A DNA stretch of 64,000 nucleotides from Sulfurovum sp. GTDB taxonomy: Bacteria > Campylobacterota > Campylobacteria > Campylobacterales > Sulfurovaceae. The stretch spans positions 80,222 through 144,221 of the forward strand of contig JAMOTA010000013.1 of assembly GCA_027068435.1 (NCBI GenBank), written 5' to 3'. Shown in pieces: positions 51,225 through 60,057 of the stretch (its first letter is position 1; every line of letters starts with the position of its first letter). The notes under the pieces were generated by a model. That model did not search any database, had not been told where the DNA came from, and saw only the letters and a program-made list of their open reading frames with translations. Made by a program: the position numbers and the translations under genes.

Positions 51225-51578
51225 ATGACATTTTCAGATCAAGAGATATATGAAGCAGTAGAGCATCATTTACCTACAGTAAATGAGTATGTAAATTCAC
51301 ATGGAGGGAGTATTGAACTACTTGGTACTAATAGCGGTATAGTCTATATTCTTTTAACAGGAGCGTGTCATGGTTGCTCAATGAGTCTTATGACTACTAA
51401 AATGGTAGTACAAAAAAGATTAAGAGAACTAATCCACCCTGAATTACAAGTAGTAAATGTAGATGGTAGTCAAGAGAATGCACTGCCTGAATCATATTAT
51501 AAATCAGATAAGATAAAAGAAGAGAGTCTCCCTACTGAAAAAAAGGGTTTATTAAATAGAGTAAAAGAATTGTTTTAA
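51225..51578 (+). CDS. Nfu-type iron-sulfur scaffold protein
   Basis: 117 residues. LLTGACHGCSMSLMTTKMVVQKRL carries the CxxC (CHGC) of the Nfu/NifU C-terminal domain, within residues about 1-90. The extra 25-residue tail is Lys-rich. Nfu binds and delivers [4Fe-4S] clusters. It stands alone, 10 bp before the cytochrome gene. Confidence 0.85.
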   Translation: MTFSDQEIYEAVEHHLPTVNEYVNSHGGSIELLGTNSGIVYILLTGACHGCSMSLMTTKMVVQKRLRELIHPELQVVNVDGSQENALPESYYKSDKIKEESLPTEKKGLLNRVKELF

Positions 51579-51587
51579 GGAGAAGAT

Positions 51588-52322
51588 ATGCAGTATAGTG
51601 TATGGATTATGATGGTGTTACTATTGACTGGATGTATGCAAGATAAACACAAAGAGCAACTAAATGGGGGTATGCTTATTAAAGAAAAGTGTGTGATGTG
51701 TCATAATCTTGCGATGCCTCCAAGCACATATGAAGATGAAAAAGCTCCTCCTATGATGGCAGTTTCCTTTCATCTTAAAGATTTTATGCATATAAAAAAT
51801 CGTGATGATGCAGAGAATAAGATGATTCCTTTTATTCAAGATTATGTGATTAACCCTAGTGCAGAGAAATCGTATTGTGATAAAGATAGTTTGGAGAGTT
51901 ATGGGGTAATGCCTTCACAAAAAGGTAATGTGACAAAAGATGAGTTAGAAGCTATAGGGTGGTATATGTATGATTTTTATGATCAGCAGAAGTTTTTAGC
52001 ACAGATGCAAAAAAAATCTGCATTTGATGCCCTACCTAAAGCACAACAACTCTTAATTAGCAAAGGTTGTCTTAACTGTCATGATAAAGATAAAGATAAA
52101 GTGGGTCCATCATTTACACATATTGGTGCAAGCCAAGAGAGACAAATTATAGAGGTTATCCAAAATGGAAGTAAAAATAAATGGAAAGATTTTAACCATA
52201 TGATGATGCCTGCGTATAAAGATAAGTTTTCACAAGAGGAACTAGAAACACTAAAAGAGTGGATAGAAAACTTAGGTGCTATTAATCAACCTAAAGTATG
52301 GAAGGTAAAACATGAGATTTAA
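51588..52322 (+). CDS. Di-heme cytochrome c lipoprotein
   Basis: 244 residues with lipoprotein signal ending LLLTGC16. Heme sites C35-VM-C38-H39 and C161-LN-C164-H165; Met ligand candidates in PPMMAVSF and MMMPAYKD. The first domain (20-130) and second (145-240) are separate cytochrome c folds. It likely moves electrons in the periplasm. It overlaps the flavin reductase gene by 11 bp, suggesting shared expression. Confidence 0.88.
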   Translation: MQYSVWIMMVLLLTGCMQDKHKEQLNGGMLIKEKCVMCHNLAMPPSTYEDEKAPPMMAVSFHLKDFMHIKNRDDAENKMIPFIQDYVINPSAEKSYCDKDSLESYGVMPSQKGNVTKDELEAIGWYMYDFYDQQKFLAQMQKKSAFDALPKAQQLLISKGCLNCHDKDKDKVGPSFTHIGASQERQIIEVIQNGSKNKWKDFNHMMMPAYKDKFSQEELETLKEWIENLGAINQPKVWKVKHEI

Positions 52323-52908
52323 TTTAGACAAAGATAAGAGCGTAAATGAGACCTATAAGTTGATGGCACAAACGATTCTCCCACGTCCTATCGCGTGGGT
52401 AGTAACAGAAGATGAAGGGGTAGTGAATATCGCACCATTTTCTTACTTTATAGGTCTATCTTCTGAGCCTGCATCGGTACTTATCTCTGTAGGACATAAA
52501 GCAGATGGAACACCTAAAGATACCTTAGCAAATATTCGTAAGTATCAAAAATGTACCATTTGTATGGTAGAAGCATCTGACTTAGAGAAGATGCATCTCT
52601 CCTCTAAAGGGTTAGATAAAGAGCAAAGTGAAGCAGAAGTATTTCAGATAGAGACAGAAGTATTAGCAGAGGGCTACCCTCCCATGATAAAAGGGGTACC
52701 TAGTGCCTATTTTTGTACACTAAACCAAGAGATAGATTTGGGTGGAGGCAGTACGATTCCTCTAGTGCTTAATGTTCATGAGATTTTTGTAGATGATGCA
52801 GTCATAACAGATAAAGAACGCTTGAGTATCTCTTTTAGTCCAGTAGCACGCATAGGTAAGAGTTATGCTTTTTTAGGTGAAGAGGTAGATGCCCCGAGCA
52901 TACCTTAA
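52312..52908 (+). CDS. Flavin reductase-like FMN-binding protein
   Basis: 198 residues. ILPRPIAWVVTEDEGVVNIAPFSYFIGLSSEPASVLIS is the flavin-reductase domain (split-barrel FMN binding) with the RPIAWV and APFSYF blocks. This subgroup is the one often called flavoredoxin or HpaC-like. It could reduce flavin or act as an FMN electron carrier. Start ATG lies inside the cytochrome gene. Confidence 0.85.
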   Translation: MRFNLDKDKSVNETYKLMAQTILPRPIAWVVTEDEGVVNIAPFSYFIGLSSEPASVLISVGHKADGTPKDTLANIRKYQKCTICMVEASDLEKMHLSSKGLDKEQSEAEVFQIETEVLAEGYPPMIKGVPSAYFCTLNQEIDLGGGSTIPLVLNVHEIFVDDAVITDKERLSISFSPVARIGKSYAFLGEEVDAPSIP

Positions 52909-52931
52909 GTTATATTGGTTAAAATCACTCT

Positions 52932-53513
52932 ATGATAATACGAAAACTTTTTAAATTTGAAAATGCACATATCGTTCGAGGCTGTTCTACTCAGCGTTGT
53001 AGTGAAAACATACATGGACACTCCTATAAGGTAGAGATACTACTAGAGTCTAACTATCTTGATAATGGTCAAATGGTATATGATTTTGGTTTGATGAAAC
53101 GTTCTATCAAAGAGTTAATAGATGCTTTTGACCATGGAGTCACATGGTGGAACAGAGATGACAAAGCCTATACTGATGCTATGAAGTGTCACAGTAAGAG
53201 ATGGGTAGAGCTTCCCGTCTCTCCCTCTGCTGAACAGTTCTCACGAGTGATTTACCTTTTAGTAGAGCGTGTATTGTTGTGTACAAAGATGAACAATGGT
53301 GAAAGAGAGGTAACGCTACATAGTGTTATCGTTCATGAAACAGATACAGGGTATGCTCAAGGTTTCAAAGAAGATGCACACAGTGAACTTATGGGTAAGA
53401 TAGCACTTGAAGATATTATTTTCTCAACTCAAGTGCAGAGTGAGTGGAGTGACAGTAACTTTTGGGAGAAGCTCTTAACCTCCTCCCCCATAACAAACCC
53501 ACAAAAGGTTTAG
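52932..53513 (+). CDS. queD: 6-carboxytetrahydropterin synthase QueD-like protein
   Basis: 193 residues. FENAHIVRGC (His, Cys), NIHGHSYKVEI (HxH zinc pair) and VYDFGLMKRSIKELIDAFDHG show the zinc-binding and catalytic residues of the PTPS/QueD fold; YAQGFKEDA near the end adds Glu-rich residues. It makes 6-carboxytetrahydropterin, the precursor QueE uses. Extra C-terminal 40 residues exceed the minimal QueD. The gene ends within a bidirectional hairpin. Confidence 0.85.
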   Translation: MIIRKLFKFENAHIVRGCSTQRCSENIHGHSYKVEILLESNYLDNGQMVYDFGLMKRSIKELIDAFDHGVTWWNRDDKAYTDAMKCHSKRWVELPVSPSAEQFSRVIYLLVERVLLCTKMNNGEREVTLHSVIVHETDTGYAQGFKEDAHSELMGKIALEDIIFSTQVQSEWSDSNFWEKLLTSSPITNPQKV

Positions 53514-53528
53514 CATTCGCCTTTTGTG
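53500..53528. terminator. Bidirectional hairpin between queD and moeA
   Basis: CACAAAAGG and CCTTTTGTG form a 9-bp stem with an 11-base loop that spans the queD stop codon; moeA ends on the other side. Confidence 0.7.
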
Positions 53529-54743
53529 TTAACAGCTAAACAAATCTTCTTCTACTTTAGAGGTGAGTTCCCAGAGTATGGGGAGCATTTTTACTTTTGT
53601 TCCTTTTTGAAGAGTGTCAACATCAGGTGGTATAATAATCATCCCATCAGCCTTTTGCATAGGCGATACCATTCCTGGGAGTTGTGCTTCAAGAGGCATA
53701 AATGACTTACCATCAAAACTTCCTAGTTTTACGGTGTATTTCCCTTTTCTTAGTCTGAAATCCTCTTTTATCTCTGTTTCTATAATGCCATGATAAAAAG
53801 CGTTGACTCCTGACATTTTACGAATAATAGCACGTATGAAGATTTCATAGTTTACCATGGAGGCTAAAGGGTTACCTGGTAGGTTAATCACCGTGGTATT
53901 GCCTATTTTTCCAAAGCCTGTAGGTTTACCAGGCTTTATGTCTATCTTGTTAAAGTAGGTTTTCATCCCTAGGTTGCTAAATGCCTCTTTTGTAAAGTCT
54001 TTATCTCCTACACTTACACCCCCAGAAGTGATAATAATATCTGCATCAAGAGCAGAGGTTATGGTACGCTCTAAAGACTCTATGGTGTCGCCACTACTTG
54101 GGATGTAGCGTATCTCACACCCAAGTTCAGAGGCACGAGAGAGAAACATAGGGGTATTGGAGTTGTAAAGTTGGTGGGGTTTGATTTTCTCAAAGTGAGG
54201 ACGTAGTTCATCACCTGTCCCAAAAACAGCAACTTTCACTTTACGATAGACAGTAAGATGTGTAACCCCTTGACTCACAAGAAGGGCAATACTGTACGCC
54301 GTAACACGCTCCCCTTTTTCCAAATAAATAGTACCTGACTTTACGTCTTCACCTGCTCGTCTAATGTGAGCATGTAACTCAAAAGAGGAGAGGCTGATAA
54401 GGTTACCTTCTAAGCTCACATGCTCAATAGGAACTATCGCTTCACACCCCTTAGGAATAGGTGCCCCTGTCATTATCTTAATAGCCGTTTTAGGCTCTAA
54501 GGTCATCGTTGGATTATCTCCAGCGTAAATGACTTCATTGCAGACTACGGTGGTATTGGCATCGTTGTACTTAACAGCGTACCCATCCATGGCAGAGTTG
54601 TCAAACCGTGGAAGGTCAAAAGTAGCTGTGGCATCTTCTGCCATAACACGACCTAAAGCAAGTTCAACAGGGACGATTTCTGTAGTTAAAGGGGTTACAT
54701 TTTTATAAATAATATCTAATGCTTCGCTGATAGATGCGACCAT
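53529..54743 (-). CDS. moeA: Molybdopterin molybdenumtransferase MoeA
   Basis: 404 residues, family length. FDLPRFDNSAMDGYAVK, the GxGRxxAEDVxA-like ALGRVMAEDATA, MTGAPIPKGCEAIVPIE, GTGDEL and SGGVSVGDKDF, and the INLPGNPLASMV cofactor loop are all present. It inserts molybdate into MPT-AMP. Isolated from moaA by 7 kb. Confidence 0.95.
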   Translation of the reverse strand: MVASISEALDIIYKNVTPLTTEIVPVELALGRVMAEDATATFDLPRFDNSAMDGYAVKYNDANTTVVCNEVIYAGDNPTMTLEPKTAIKIMTGAPIPKGCEAIVPIEHVSLEGNLISLSSFELHAHIRRAGEDVKSGTIYLEKGERVTAYSIALLVSQGVTHLTVYRKVKVAVFGTGDELRPHFEKIKPHQLYNSNTPMFLSRASELGCEIRYIPSSGDTIESLERTITSALDADIIITSGGVSVGDKDFTKEAFSNLGMKTYFNKIDIKPGKPTGFGKIGNTTVINLPGNPLASMVNYEIFIRAIIRKMSGVNAFYHGIIETEIKEDFRLRKGKYTVKLGSFDGKSFMPLEAQLPGMVSPMQKADGMIIIPPDVDTLQKGTKVKMLPILWELTSKVEEDLFSC

Positions 54744-54814
54744 AATAAGCCTTTGTATTTGAATTATAAGGATTATAACAAAATAGAGTATAATTCGCTT
54801 TTAAAGGAGTTCAA

Positions 54815-55240
54815 ATGATAGAACAGATATTGGCAACACACTCAATTTTAGTGAAGATTTTTTTAGGTTTTTTAGTTCTTGGGATAACGATTCCTTTTGT
54901 AACAGCAAAAAAACCTCTAGGTTTTAGAAAAGCAAGTTTTATCTATACGATGATCTTTCAAGCTATCGCAACTATGATAGCCTTTACAGGACTTGTGGTT
55001 ATGGTTATGGGTGAGTTTGGTATAAGCGTGAGTATTGTTATCATGATAGTTATCTGGGCTGCTTTAATGTATATAGAGATTAAAAAATACAAACTTATCA
55101 AAATAGCAAAAATAGCAAACCCCGATACACATAAGCTACTTAAAGGGGCTTTCCTTAAAATATCTGCTGTGCAGATAGTACTTATAGCAGTAATGGTTGT
55201 ACTCATGGTACTCAAAGCAAAAGGTATCTTAGCAATATAA
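54815..55240 (+). CDS. Small membrane protein, four helices
   Basis: 141 residues with four membrane helices: about 11-33, 42-65, 68-88 and 115-135. The short KKYKLIKIAKIANPDTHKLL loop is basic and cytoplasmic. AAAGGAG precedes the ATG by 6 bases. I do not recognise the family. It precedes rsmE by 9 bp, a likely shared transcript. Confidence 0.6.
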   Translation: MIEQILATHSILVKIFLGFLVLGITIPFVTAKKPLGFRKASFIYTMIFQAIATMIAFTGLVVMVMGEFGISVSIVIMIVIWAALMYIEIKKYKLIKIAKIANPDTHKLLKGAFLKISAVQIVLIAVMVVLMVLKAKGILAI

Positions 55241-55249
55241 GGTTTATAC

Positions 55250-55918
55250 ATGTTATATCTTTACCACAAGGAAGCCAGTAAACAACAGCTTACACTTACA
55301 GGCGATGAGCATCGTTACATCTTTAAAGTACGTAGACACAAAGTTGAAGATACCCTCTATCTTCGTAACTTAGAAGATGGCTTTCTTTACCGTTACCTCA
55401 TAACCTACTTAGATAAAAAATCTCTCATGCTTGAACTTCAAGAGCGTCAAACTTTAGAGGTAAAAGCAGATAAAGCTTTACATCTTGGTTGGTGTGTCAT
55501 AGACCCTAAAAGTGTAGAAAAAGTCATCACCTCACTCAATGAAATAGGGGTAGATAAAATCACCTTTATCTACTGTAAACGCTCTCAAAAAAGTTTTAAA
55601 ATAGACTTTAAGCGTTTAGAAAAAATACTTCTTAACTCCTCTCAACAGTCTGGAAGAAGTCAGATGATGAAGCTAGAGATGGCAGATAACTTAGAAACCT
55701 TCTTAACACAAAACCCACAAAGTATGATGCTAAACTTCTCGCCAAACAAGATAGGCTCATCACTTAAAACCGATACTGTAGTCATAGGGTGTGAAGGTGG
55801 ATTTCACGAAGAAGAGGTAGCCCTTTTTGACACAGAACACATAGTAGGACTAAACACCCATTTAGTACTAAAGAGTGAAAGTGCAGCGTGTGCTGTAGCT
55901 TCTAAAGTGCTTTTGTAG
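55250..55918 (+). CDS. rsmE: 16S rRNA m3U1498 methyltransferase RsmE
   Basis: 222 residues. YHKEASKQQLTLTGDEHRYIFKVRRHK is the N-terminal PUA-like part, then the SPOUT knot with VIGCEGGFHEEEVALF and LNTHLVLKSESAACAVASKVLL. It methylates U1498 in the decoding region of 16S rRNA. AAGG before the ATG; follows the small membrane protein. Confidence 0.92.
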   Translation: MLYLYHKEASKQQLTLTGDEHRYIFKVRRHKVEDTLYLRNLEDGFLYRYLITYLDKKSLMLELQERQTLEVKADKALHLGWCVIDPKSVEKVITSLNEIGVDKITFIYCKRSQKSFKIDFKRLEKILLNSSQQSGRSQMMKLEMADNLETFLTQNPQSMMLNFSPNKIGSSLKTDTVVIGCEGGFHEEEVALFDTEHIVGLNTHLVLKSESAACAVASKVLL

Positions 55919-56011
55919 GGTAACAGGCTATTATTTAGAAACAGATAAAAAGGAAAAGCTAATAAGCATAATCTTTTAATTGATATTAGATATGTTTTAG
56001 GATAAAAAGTA

Positions 56012-56779
56012 ATGAAAAAAACAAATAAACATGAAAACTATGAAATATTAAATTTAATAGGTTATGGATTGTCCAAATATAACAATTTATTTATTCAACA
56101 CTTCGGCTTTAAAACAAAAACAAGTTTTTATACTGCAATGGTTGAATGGGGTATTGCAGAAACTGGGAGTGTTATAAAAAATCGACAAGATTTATTTGAC
56201 CCTTTTTTTGATAATGGAAGAAAAGGATGGTGGCAAAAAGGAGATACCTATATTCATCGTAAACATTTTATAGACTCCTTATTTGGTACATTAGATGTAG
56301 TTTCTTATGTAGAAGTTGTAAAAATGTATTTACAAGACAAGTTTAATTATCAACAACAAGAGATTATAAAAATAAAACCTGTAATTAAAAGTCAATTTAA
56401 ACAATTACAAAAAACTGGATTAGAAGCCGAAATGTATTTTTTACACAATTACAATAATATAAAAATTTTTAATGGTGGACATATTGAAGATGCAAGGTTA
56501 TTAGGGGATGGATATGATTTTCAAGTAGAAGTTAATAATGATTATTTTCTAGCTGAGGTAAAAGGTGTTAGAAAAAATAAGGGTGGAATTAGATTAACAA
56601 TTAATGAATATAATAAAGCACTTGAATATGAAGAAAACTATATTTTATCAATAATTAGTAATCTTAATGATATACCTAAAATTACAATTATTCCTAATCC
56701 CATTAAAGAATTGAATTTTAGTAAAAATATTATTAAACAAGAACAAATAACATTTAATACAAAATATATTACTTGGTAA
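56012..56779 (+). CDS. DUF3883-domain protein (putative nuclease fold)
   Basis: 255 residues, very AT-rich compared with neighbours. Residues about 130-225 carry the DUF3883 pattern: GLEAEMYFLHNY, RLLGDGYDFQVE and LAEVKGVRKNKGGIRLTINEYNKALEY, with Asp and Glu-x-Lys residues like those of restriction-endonuclease-type folds (D...ExK). The N-terminal 120 residues are unrecognised. Such domains occur in restriction and defence proteins, but no methylase or partner is next to it. Possible stand-alone nuclease. Confidence 0.65.
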   Translation: MKKTNKHENYEILNLIGYGLSKYNNLFIQHFGFKTKTSFYTAMVEWGIAETGSVIKNRQDLFDPFFDNGRKGWWQKGDTYIHRKHFIDSLFGTLDVVSYVEVVKMYLQDKFNYQQQEIIKIKPVIKSQFKQLQKTGLEAEMYFLHNYNNIKIFNGGHIEDARLLGDGYDFQVEVNNDYFLAEVKGVRKNKGGIRLTINEYNKALEYEENYILSIISNLNDIPKITIIPNPIKELNFSKNIIKQEQITFNTKYITW

Positions 56780-56968
56780 ATATGAAATTATTTATTGGGA
56801 GTTATGAAGCCTTTTTGAAAGAGAGTTAAAAATATCTTTCTCCTTGTTCGTAAAGTATTACGCTTTCATATCAATTATGATTTTAAGATGCTAGAGCATC
56901 AAACAGCTGCGTAATCTTTATGGAAACTTGTATGAAATAGGCTTAGCACACCATTGTAAGAATCTATC
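56780..56968. other. Non-coding gap between the DUF3883 gene and ribA
   Basis: No ORF with a ribosome site is seen in this 189-bp AT-rich stretch. The only structure is a hairpin TGTAAGA/TCTTACA (56955-56973) overlapping the ribA stop, which may be a terminator. Confidence 0.4.
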
Positions 56969-57541
56969 TTACAGCAGATGCCCTAACTGCTCTTTTTTTA
57001 TTTTGAGGTAGTTTTCGTTATGTGGGTTTGGGGTCATTTTTATGGGTATGCGTTTGACTATCTCTATGTTAGATAGGCTCTCTATCTTTGCAGGGTTGTT
57101 TGTAAGTAGTTGTAGTTTCTTAATGCCAAAATGGTCTAAAATAAACTCCACTACCTCGTACGTACGCTCATCGGCTTTAAACCCTAGTTGATGGTTCGCT
57201 TCTACGGTGTTAAACCCTTTGTCTTGTAAAGCGTAGGCATTGACTTTATTGAGTAAGCCGATATTGCGTCCCTCTTGTCTATGGTAGATAATCATACCCC
57301 CCTTTTTAGATATAAGTTCAAGTGCATACTGTAGTTGTTCTCCACAGTCACATTTTGCAGAACCTAAGGCATCACCAGTAAGACACTCAGAGTGTACTCT
57401 CACTATAGGCGTAACTATCTCTTTTATGTTTTGAGTGAAAATGGCTAAATGCTCTTTCTCTTCCTCTTTAAAGGCTTGTATATTAAACGTTCCATATTTT
57501 GTTGGTAAAGTAGCGATTTGGGATATATCTATATTATTCAT
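56969..57541 (-). CDS. ribA: GTP cyclohydrolase II
   Basis: 190 residues. VRVHSECLTGDALGSAKCDCGEQL carries the three zinc-binding Cys; YHRQEGRNIGLLNKVNAYALQD is the active-site segment with Arg and Tyr. Stand-alone without the RibB domain. It opens GTP to begin riboflavin synthesis; ribE lies at 38.5 kb. Confidence 0.94.
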   Translation of the reverse strand: MNNIDISQIATLPTKYGTFNIQAFKEEEKEHLAIFTQNIKEIVTPIVRVHSECLTGDALGSAKCDCGEQLQYALELISKKGGMIIYHRQEGRNIGLLNKVNAYALQDKGFNTVEANHQLGFKADERTYEVVEFILDHFGIKKLQLLTNNPAKIESLSNIEIVKRIPIKMTPNPHNENYLKIKKEQLGHLL

Positions 57542-57630
57542 GCTGTGATTATACTTTTAAAAAGTAAAATTAATAGTGTATTGTTGGTAATTAGTGTAAA
57601 ATAAGTAAAAATATTTGTTAAGGTTATAGC

Positions 57631-58602
57631 ATGTTTGCACGTTTTAGAAGAAAAAGAATCAATCCAGTACTAAGAGACTTACTCCAAGAGACCCATTTGA
57701 GTGTCAATGATTTTATCTATCCACTTTTTGCAAGAAGTGGTACAGGTATCAAAGATGAAGTAGGCTCTATGCCTGGTGTTTTTCAAATGAGCATCGACGA
57801 GATAGTCAAAGAGTGTAGTGAGCTTAAAGAGTTAGGCATTTACTCTATCATCCTTTTTGGTATCCCTGATACAAAAGACTCAGTAGGAAGCGACGCTATG
57901 TGTGAACACGGCATTATCGCTCAGACAGTTCGAGCTGTAAAAATGGCTCACCCAGATATGTTTGTGACTACAGACCTCTGTTTTTGTGAATACACAGACC
58001 ACGGACACTGTGGTGTCATAGACCCAGTTCTTGAAACAGTAGATAATGACATAACATTAGACAACTTAGCTAAACAAGCCGTCGTTCACGCCAAAGCAGG
58101 TGTAGATATGATAGCCCCAAGTGGTATGATGGACGGCATGATACAAGCTATTAGAGGTGGTTTAGATGGTGCAGGGTTTGAAAACCTCCCAGTGATGAGC
58201 TACTCTACTAAGTTTGCTTCAGCCTACTATGGACCTTTCCGTGACGTAGCAGAAAGTAGCCCAGGAAAAGGCGACAGAAAAAGCTACCAGATGAACCCAG
58301 CTAACCGTAACGAAGCTATAGCAGAGAGTGTAGCAGATGAGGCAGAAGGGGCAGACATTCTCATGGTAAAACCAGCGTTAGCTTACTTAGATGTAGTCCG
58401 TGACGTAAAAAACAACACCACACTACCACTAGCTGTCTACAACGTAAGTGGAGAGTACTCCATGCTCAAAATGGCTGCCAAAGCAGGGGTCATAGACTAC
58501 GACGCAGTCATGATGGAAACCATGATGGCATTCAAACGTGCAGGTGCAGATATTATCATCTCTTATCATGCTAAGGAAGTGGCTTTATTGCTTCAGAAGT
58601 AA
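57631..58602 (+). CDS. hemB: Delta-aminolevulinic acid dehydratase (porphobilinogen synthase)
   Basis: 323 residues. FARFRRKRINPVLRDLLQET at the N-terminus, VTTDLCFCEYTDHGHCG with the Cys/His set, APSGMMDGMI (Schiff-base region) and ILMVKPALAYLDVVRDVK with the catalytic Lys. It condenses two aminolevulinate molecules to porphobilinogen. The gap to the toxin pair downstream holds a compound hairpin. Confidence 0.96.
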   Translation: MFARFRRKRINPVLRDLLQETHLSVNDFIYPLFARSGTGIKDEVGSMPGVFQMSIDEIVKECSELKELGIYSIILFGIPDTKDSVGSDAMCEHGIIAQTVRAVKMAHPDMFVTTDLCFCEYTDHGHCGVIDPVLETVDNDITLDNLAKQAVVHAKAGVDMIAPSGMMDGMIQAIRGGLDGAGFENLPVMSYSTKFASAYYGPFRDVAESSPGKGDRKSYQMNPANRNEAIAESVADEAEGADILMVKPALAYLDVVRDVKNNTTLPLAVYNVSGEYSMLKMAAKAGVIDYDAVMMETMMAFKRAGADIIISYHAKEVALLLQK

Positions 58603-58627
58603 CTTGTAGGGTGCGTTTATTTCTTTG

Positions 58628-58666
58628 GCTCCTACGCTAAGCGTTGGAGCTAGTATTTACTAGCTC
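58628..58666. repeat. Compound hairpin element, copy B
   Basis: GCTCC (58629-58632, with G628) and GGAGC (58646-58650) enclose an inner stem ACGC-TAA-GCGT (58634-58644). GAGCTAGT at 58647 can also pair with ACTAGCTC at 58659-58666, an 8-bp alternative stem. The layout equals copy A at 36494-36535. The remaining 247-bp gap to 58849 contains no ORF with a ribosome site. Confidence 0.5.
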
Positions 58667-58849
58667 TTATGGTTTCTGTAGTGAAAGTCGCATTAATGTG
58701 GTTGAGTTATAGATATTGTAGGAAAGCTAAAAAGAACACAGATTAAGAAATTAATCTCACAAGACGATAAGAATTAGCCCTTTTTATCGTTTCTGTGTAC
58801 CCTTTCCAAAATTTTACAAGAATAAGCTTATATAAAAATAAAAGTCAAG

Positions 58850-59143
58850 TTATCTTCTCTCCCTAGCTTTTTCATAAACTTCCATTTTATCTCTTTTCCC
58901 AATAGCAACAATATGAATAATTATTTCTTGTTCAATAATTTCATATACAACTCTATATCGTTTATGGTCAAAGTACATTTTTTTTAAACCAGTTAAGTCT
59001 ATATTATTTTTATTGCCAAGGTCTTGACCTAATTGGGGACTTTTCAAAATCTTTTTAAGTGTTTTAGTAAAGAGTATCTGTACTGAGTGATTGAGTTTGG
59101 CTAACTCTTTTTTGGCATTAGGGTGAAATTTATATGTATACAT
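58850..59143 (-). CDS. RelE/ParE-family toxin
   Basis: 97 residues, full length: YKFHPNAKKELAKLNHSVQI, LGQDLGNKNNIDLTGLKKMY, RYRVVYEIIEQEIIIHIVAIG with the C-terminal strand and KRDKMEVYEKARER. The pattern is RelE/mRNA-interferase. The upstream antitoxin is the Phd type, 2 bp away. Contrast with the truncated RelE-like gene at 1344. Confidence 0.88.
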   Translation of the reverse strand: MYTYKFHPNAKKELAKLNHSVQILFTKTLKKILKSPQLGQDLGNKNNIDLTGLKKMYFDHKRYRVVYEIIEQEIIIHIVAIGKRDKMEVYEKARERR

Positions 59144-59145
59144 GA

Positions 59146-59442
59146 TTAATCATCCAAAGATAAGCCAAGGCTTTTTAGTACTTCGTCCCCATCAAGATAT
59201 TGTTCTTTAGGAGTCTTACGTCGCTCTTCCACTATTTTTGCTATCTCTATATGCTCCATAAGTTCATAGGCATTTTTAAGTCTTTCGTACTCTTCTATGT
59301 CTATGAGTACAGCTTCAAGTTTGTTATTTTTAGAAATAGCCACTTTTTCTTTTACATTATTTACAATACTACTAAGAGTAGCCGATACATTTCTAGCTAA
59401 ATCTGTTGCAGATATTATCTCATCTCTTCTATATGCTACCAT
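59146..59442 (-). CDS. Phd/YefM-family antitoxin
   Basis: 98 residues. The Phd fold is seen in ISATDLARNVSATLSSIVNN and KVAISKNNKLEAVLIDIEEYERLK, with a helical C-terminal tail (ELMEHIEIAKIVEERRKT) to bind the toxin. It should dimerise and bind the palindromic operator at 59461-59480. The start ATG is at 59442 with AAGGATATTAAAATG. Confidence 0.87.
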   Translation of the reverse strand: MVAYRRDEIISATDLARNVSATLSSIVNNVKEKVAISKNNKLEAVLIDIEEYERLKNAYELMEHIEIAKIVEERRKTPKEQYLDGDEVLKSLGLSLDD

Positions 59443-59460
59443 TTTAATATCCTTATTTTC

Positions 59461-59480
59461 ATACGTATAATTATATGTAT
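59461..59480. promoter_or_regulatory. 20-bp palindromic operator of the RelE/Phd pair
   Basis: ATACGTATAATTATATGTAT is a palindrome with only two mismatched positions, and it overlaps TATAAT-like promoter sequence in front of the antitoxin gene. Autorepression by the Phd-RelE complex is expected. Confidence 0.55.
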
Positions 59481-59557
59481 AGTAACCATTTTTATGGTTT
59501 TTGTCAATTATAATAAATGTGATATAATATTTTACAATAAATTAAAGGAGCGTGACT

Positions 59558-59899
59558 ATGAGTAAAAGAGATGAGAAGATAGCACTTTATACAGAGGCAA
59601 ATGTAAAACTAGGTTTAGGTTTAGATGATGATTTTATCGTTAAGGTGACAGTAGGGCTAGGTCCTTCTATCTATAACAAAGATGCAGAGTGTATCGCGTG
59701 TAGTGACAGTAGTGAACTTGACACGGTAAGAAAAAACTTTCTTCAAAAGAAACTAGGACTTACAGACTCAGATGAAGAGTTAAATGCGGCTATCGCTAAA
59801 GTGTGTCAGACGATGGGAAGTTCAAATCGTACAAAATATAGAGCACTTTTTTATGCTCTTTTAGCAAAAGCTTATGGTAAAGAGTCAGTTTACGCGTAA
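59558..59899 (+). CDS. DUF2853-family protein
   Basis: 113 residues. The ATG at 59558 is chosen because AAAGGAG lies 7 bases before it; the GTG at 59552 overlaps the site. [41 protein letters not shown] and [20 protein letters not shown] match the DUF2853 family of small cytoplasmic proteins with no known function. Followed by a strong hairpin. Confidence 0.85.
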   Translation: MSKRDEKIALYTEANVKLGLGLDDDFIVKVTVGLGPSIYNKDAECIACSDSSELDTVRKNFLQKKLGLTDSDEELNAAIAKVCQTMGSSNRTKYRALFYALLAKAYGKESVYA

Positions 59900-59910
59900 C
59901 CCTTGCAAAT

Positions 59911-59938
59911 GAGTATAGCCATCGTTTAGGCTATACTC
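59911..59938 (+). terminator. Terminator after the DUF2853 gene
   Basis: GAGTATAGCC and GGCTATACTC form a perfect 10-bp stem with an 8-base loop, then TTCTTC, 12 bp after the stop. Confidence 0.75.
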
Positions 59939-60057
59939 TTCTTCTAAATATTCCTCTCTTATACCCATTTCAAGCATTTTATGGTAAAATAATCTCTTTT
60001 AAATTTTTAATCTTCATACTATGTATATTTGAGAGATTAAGATATCAGGAGAGTCAA

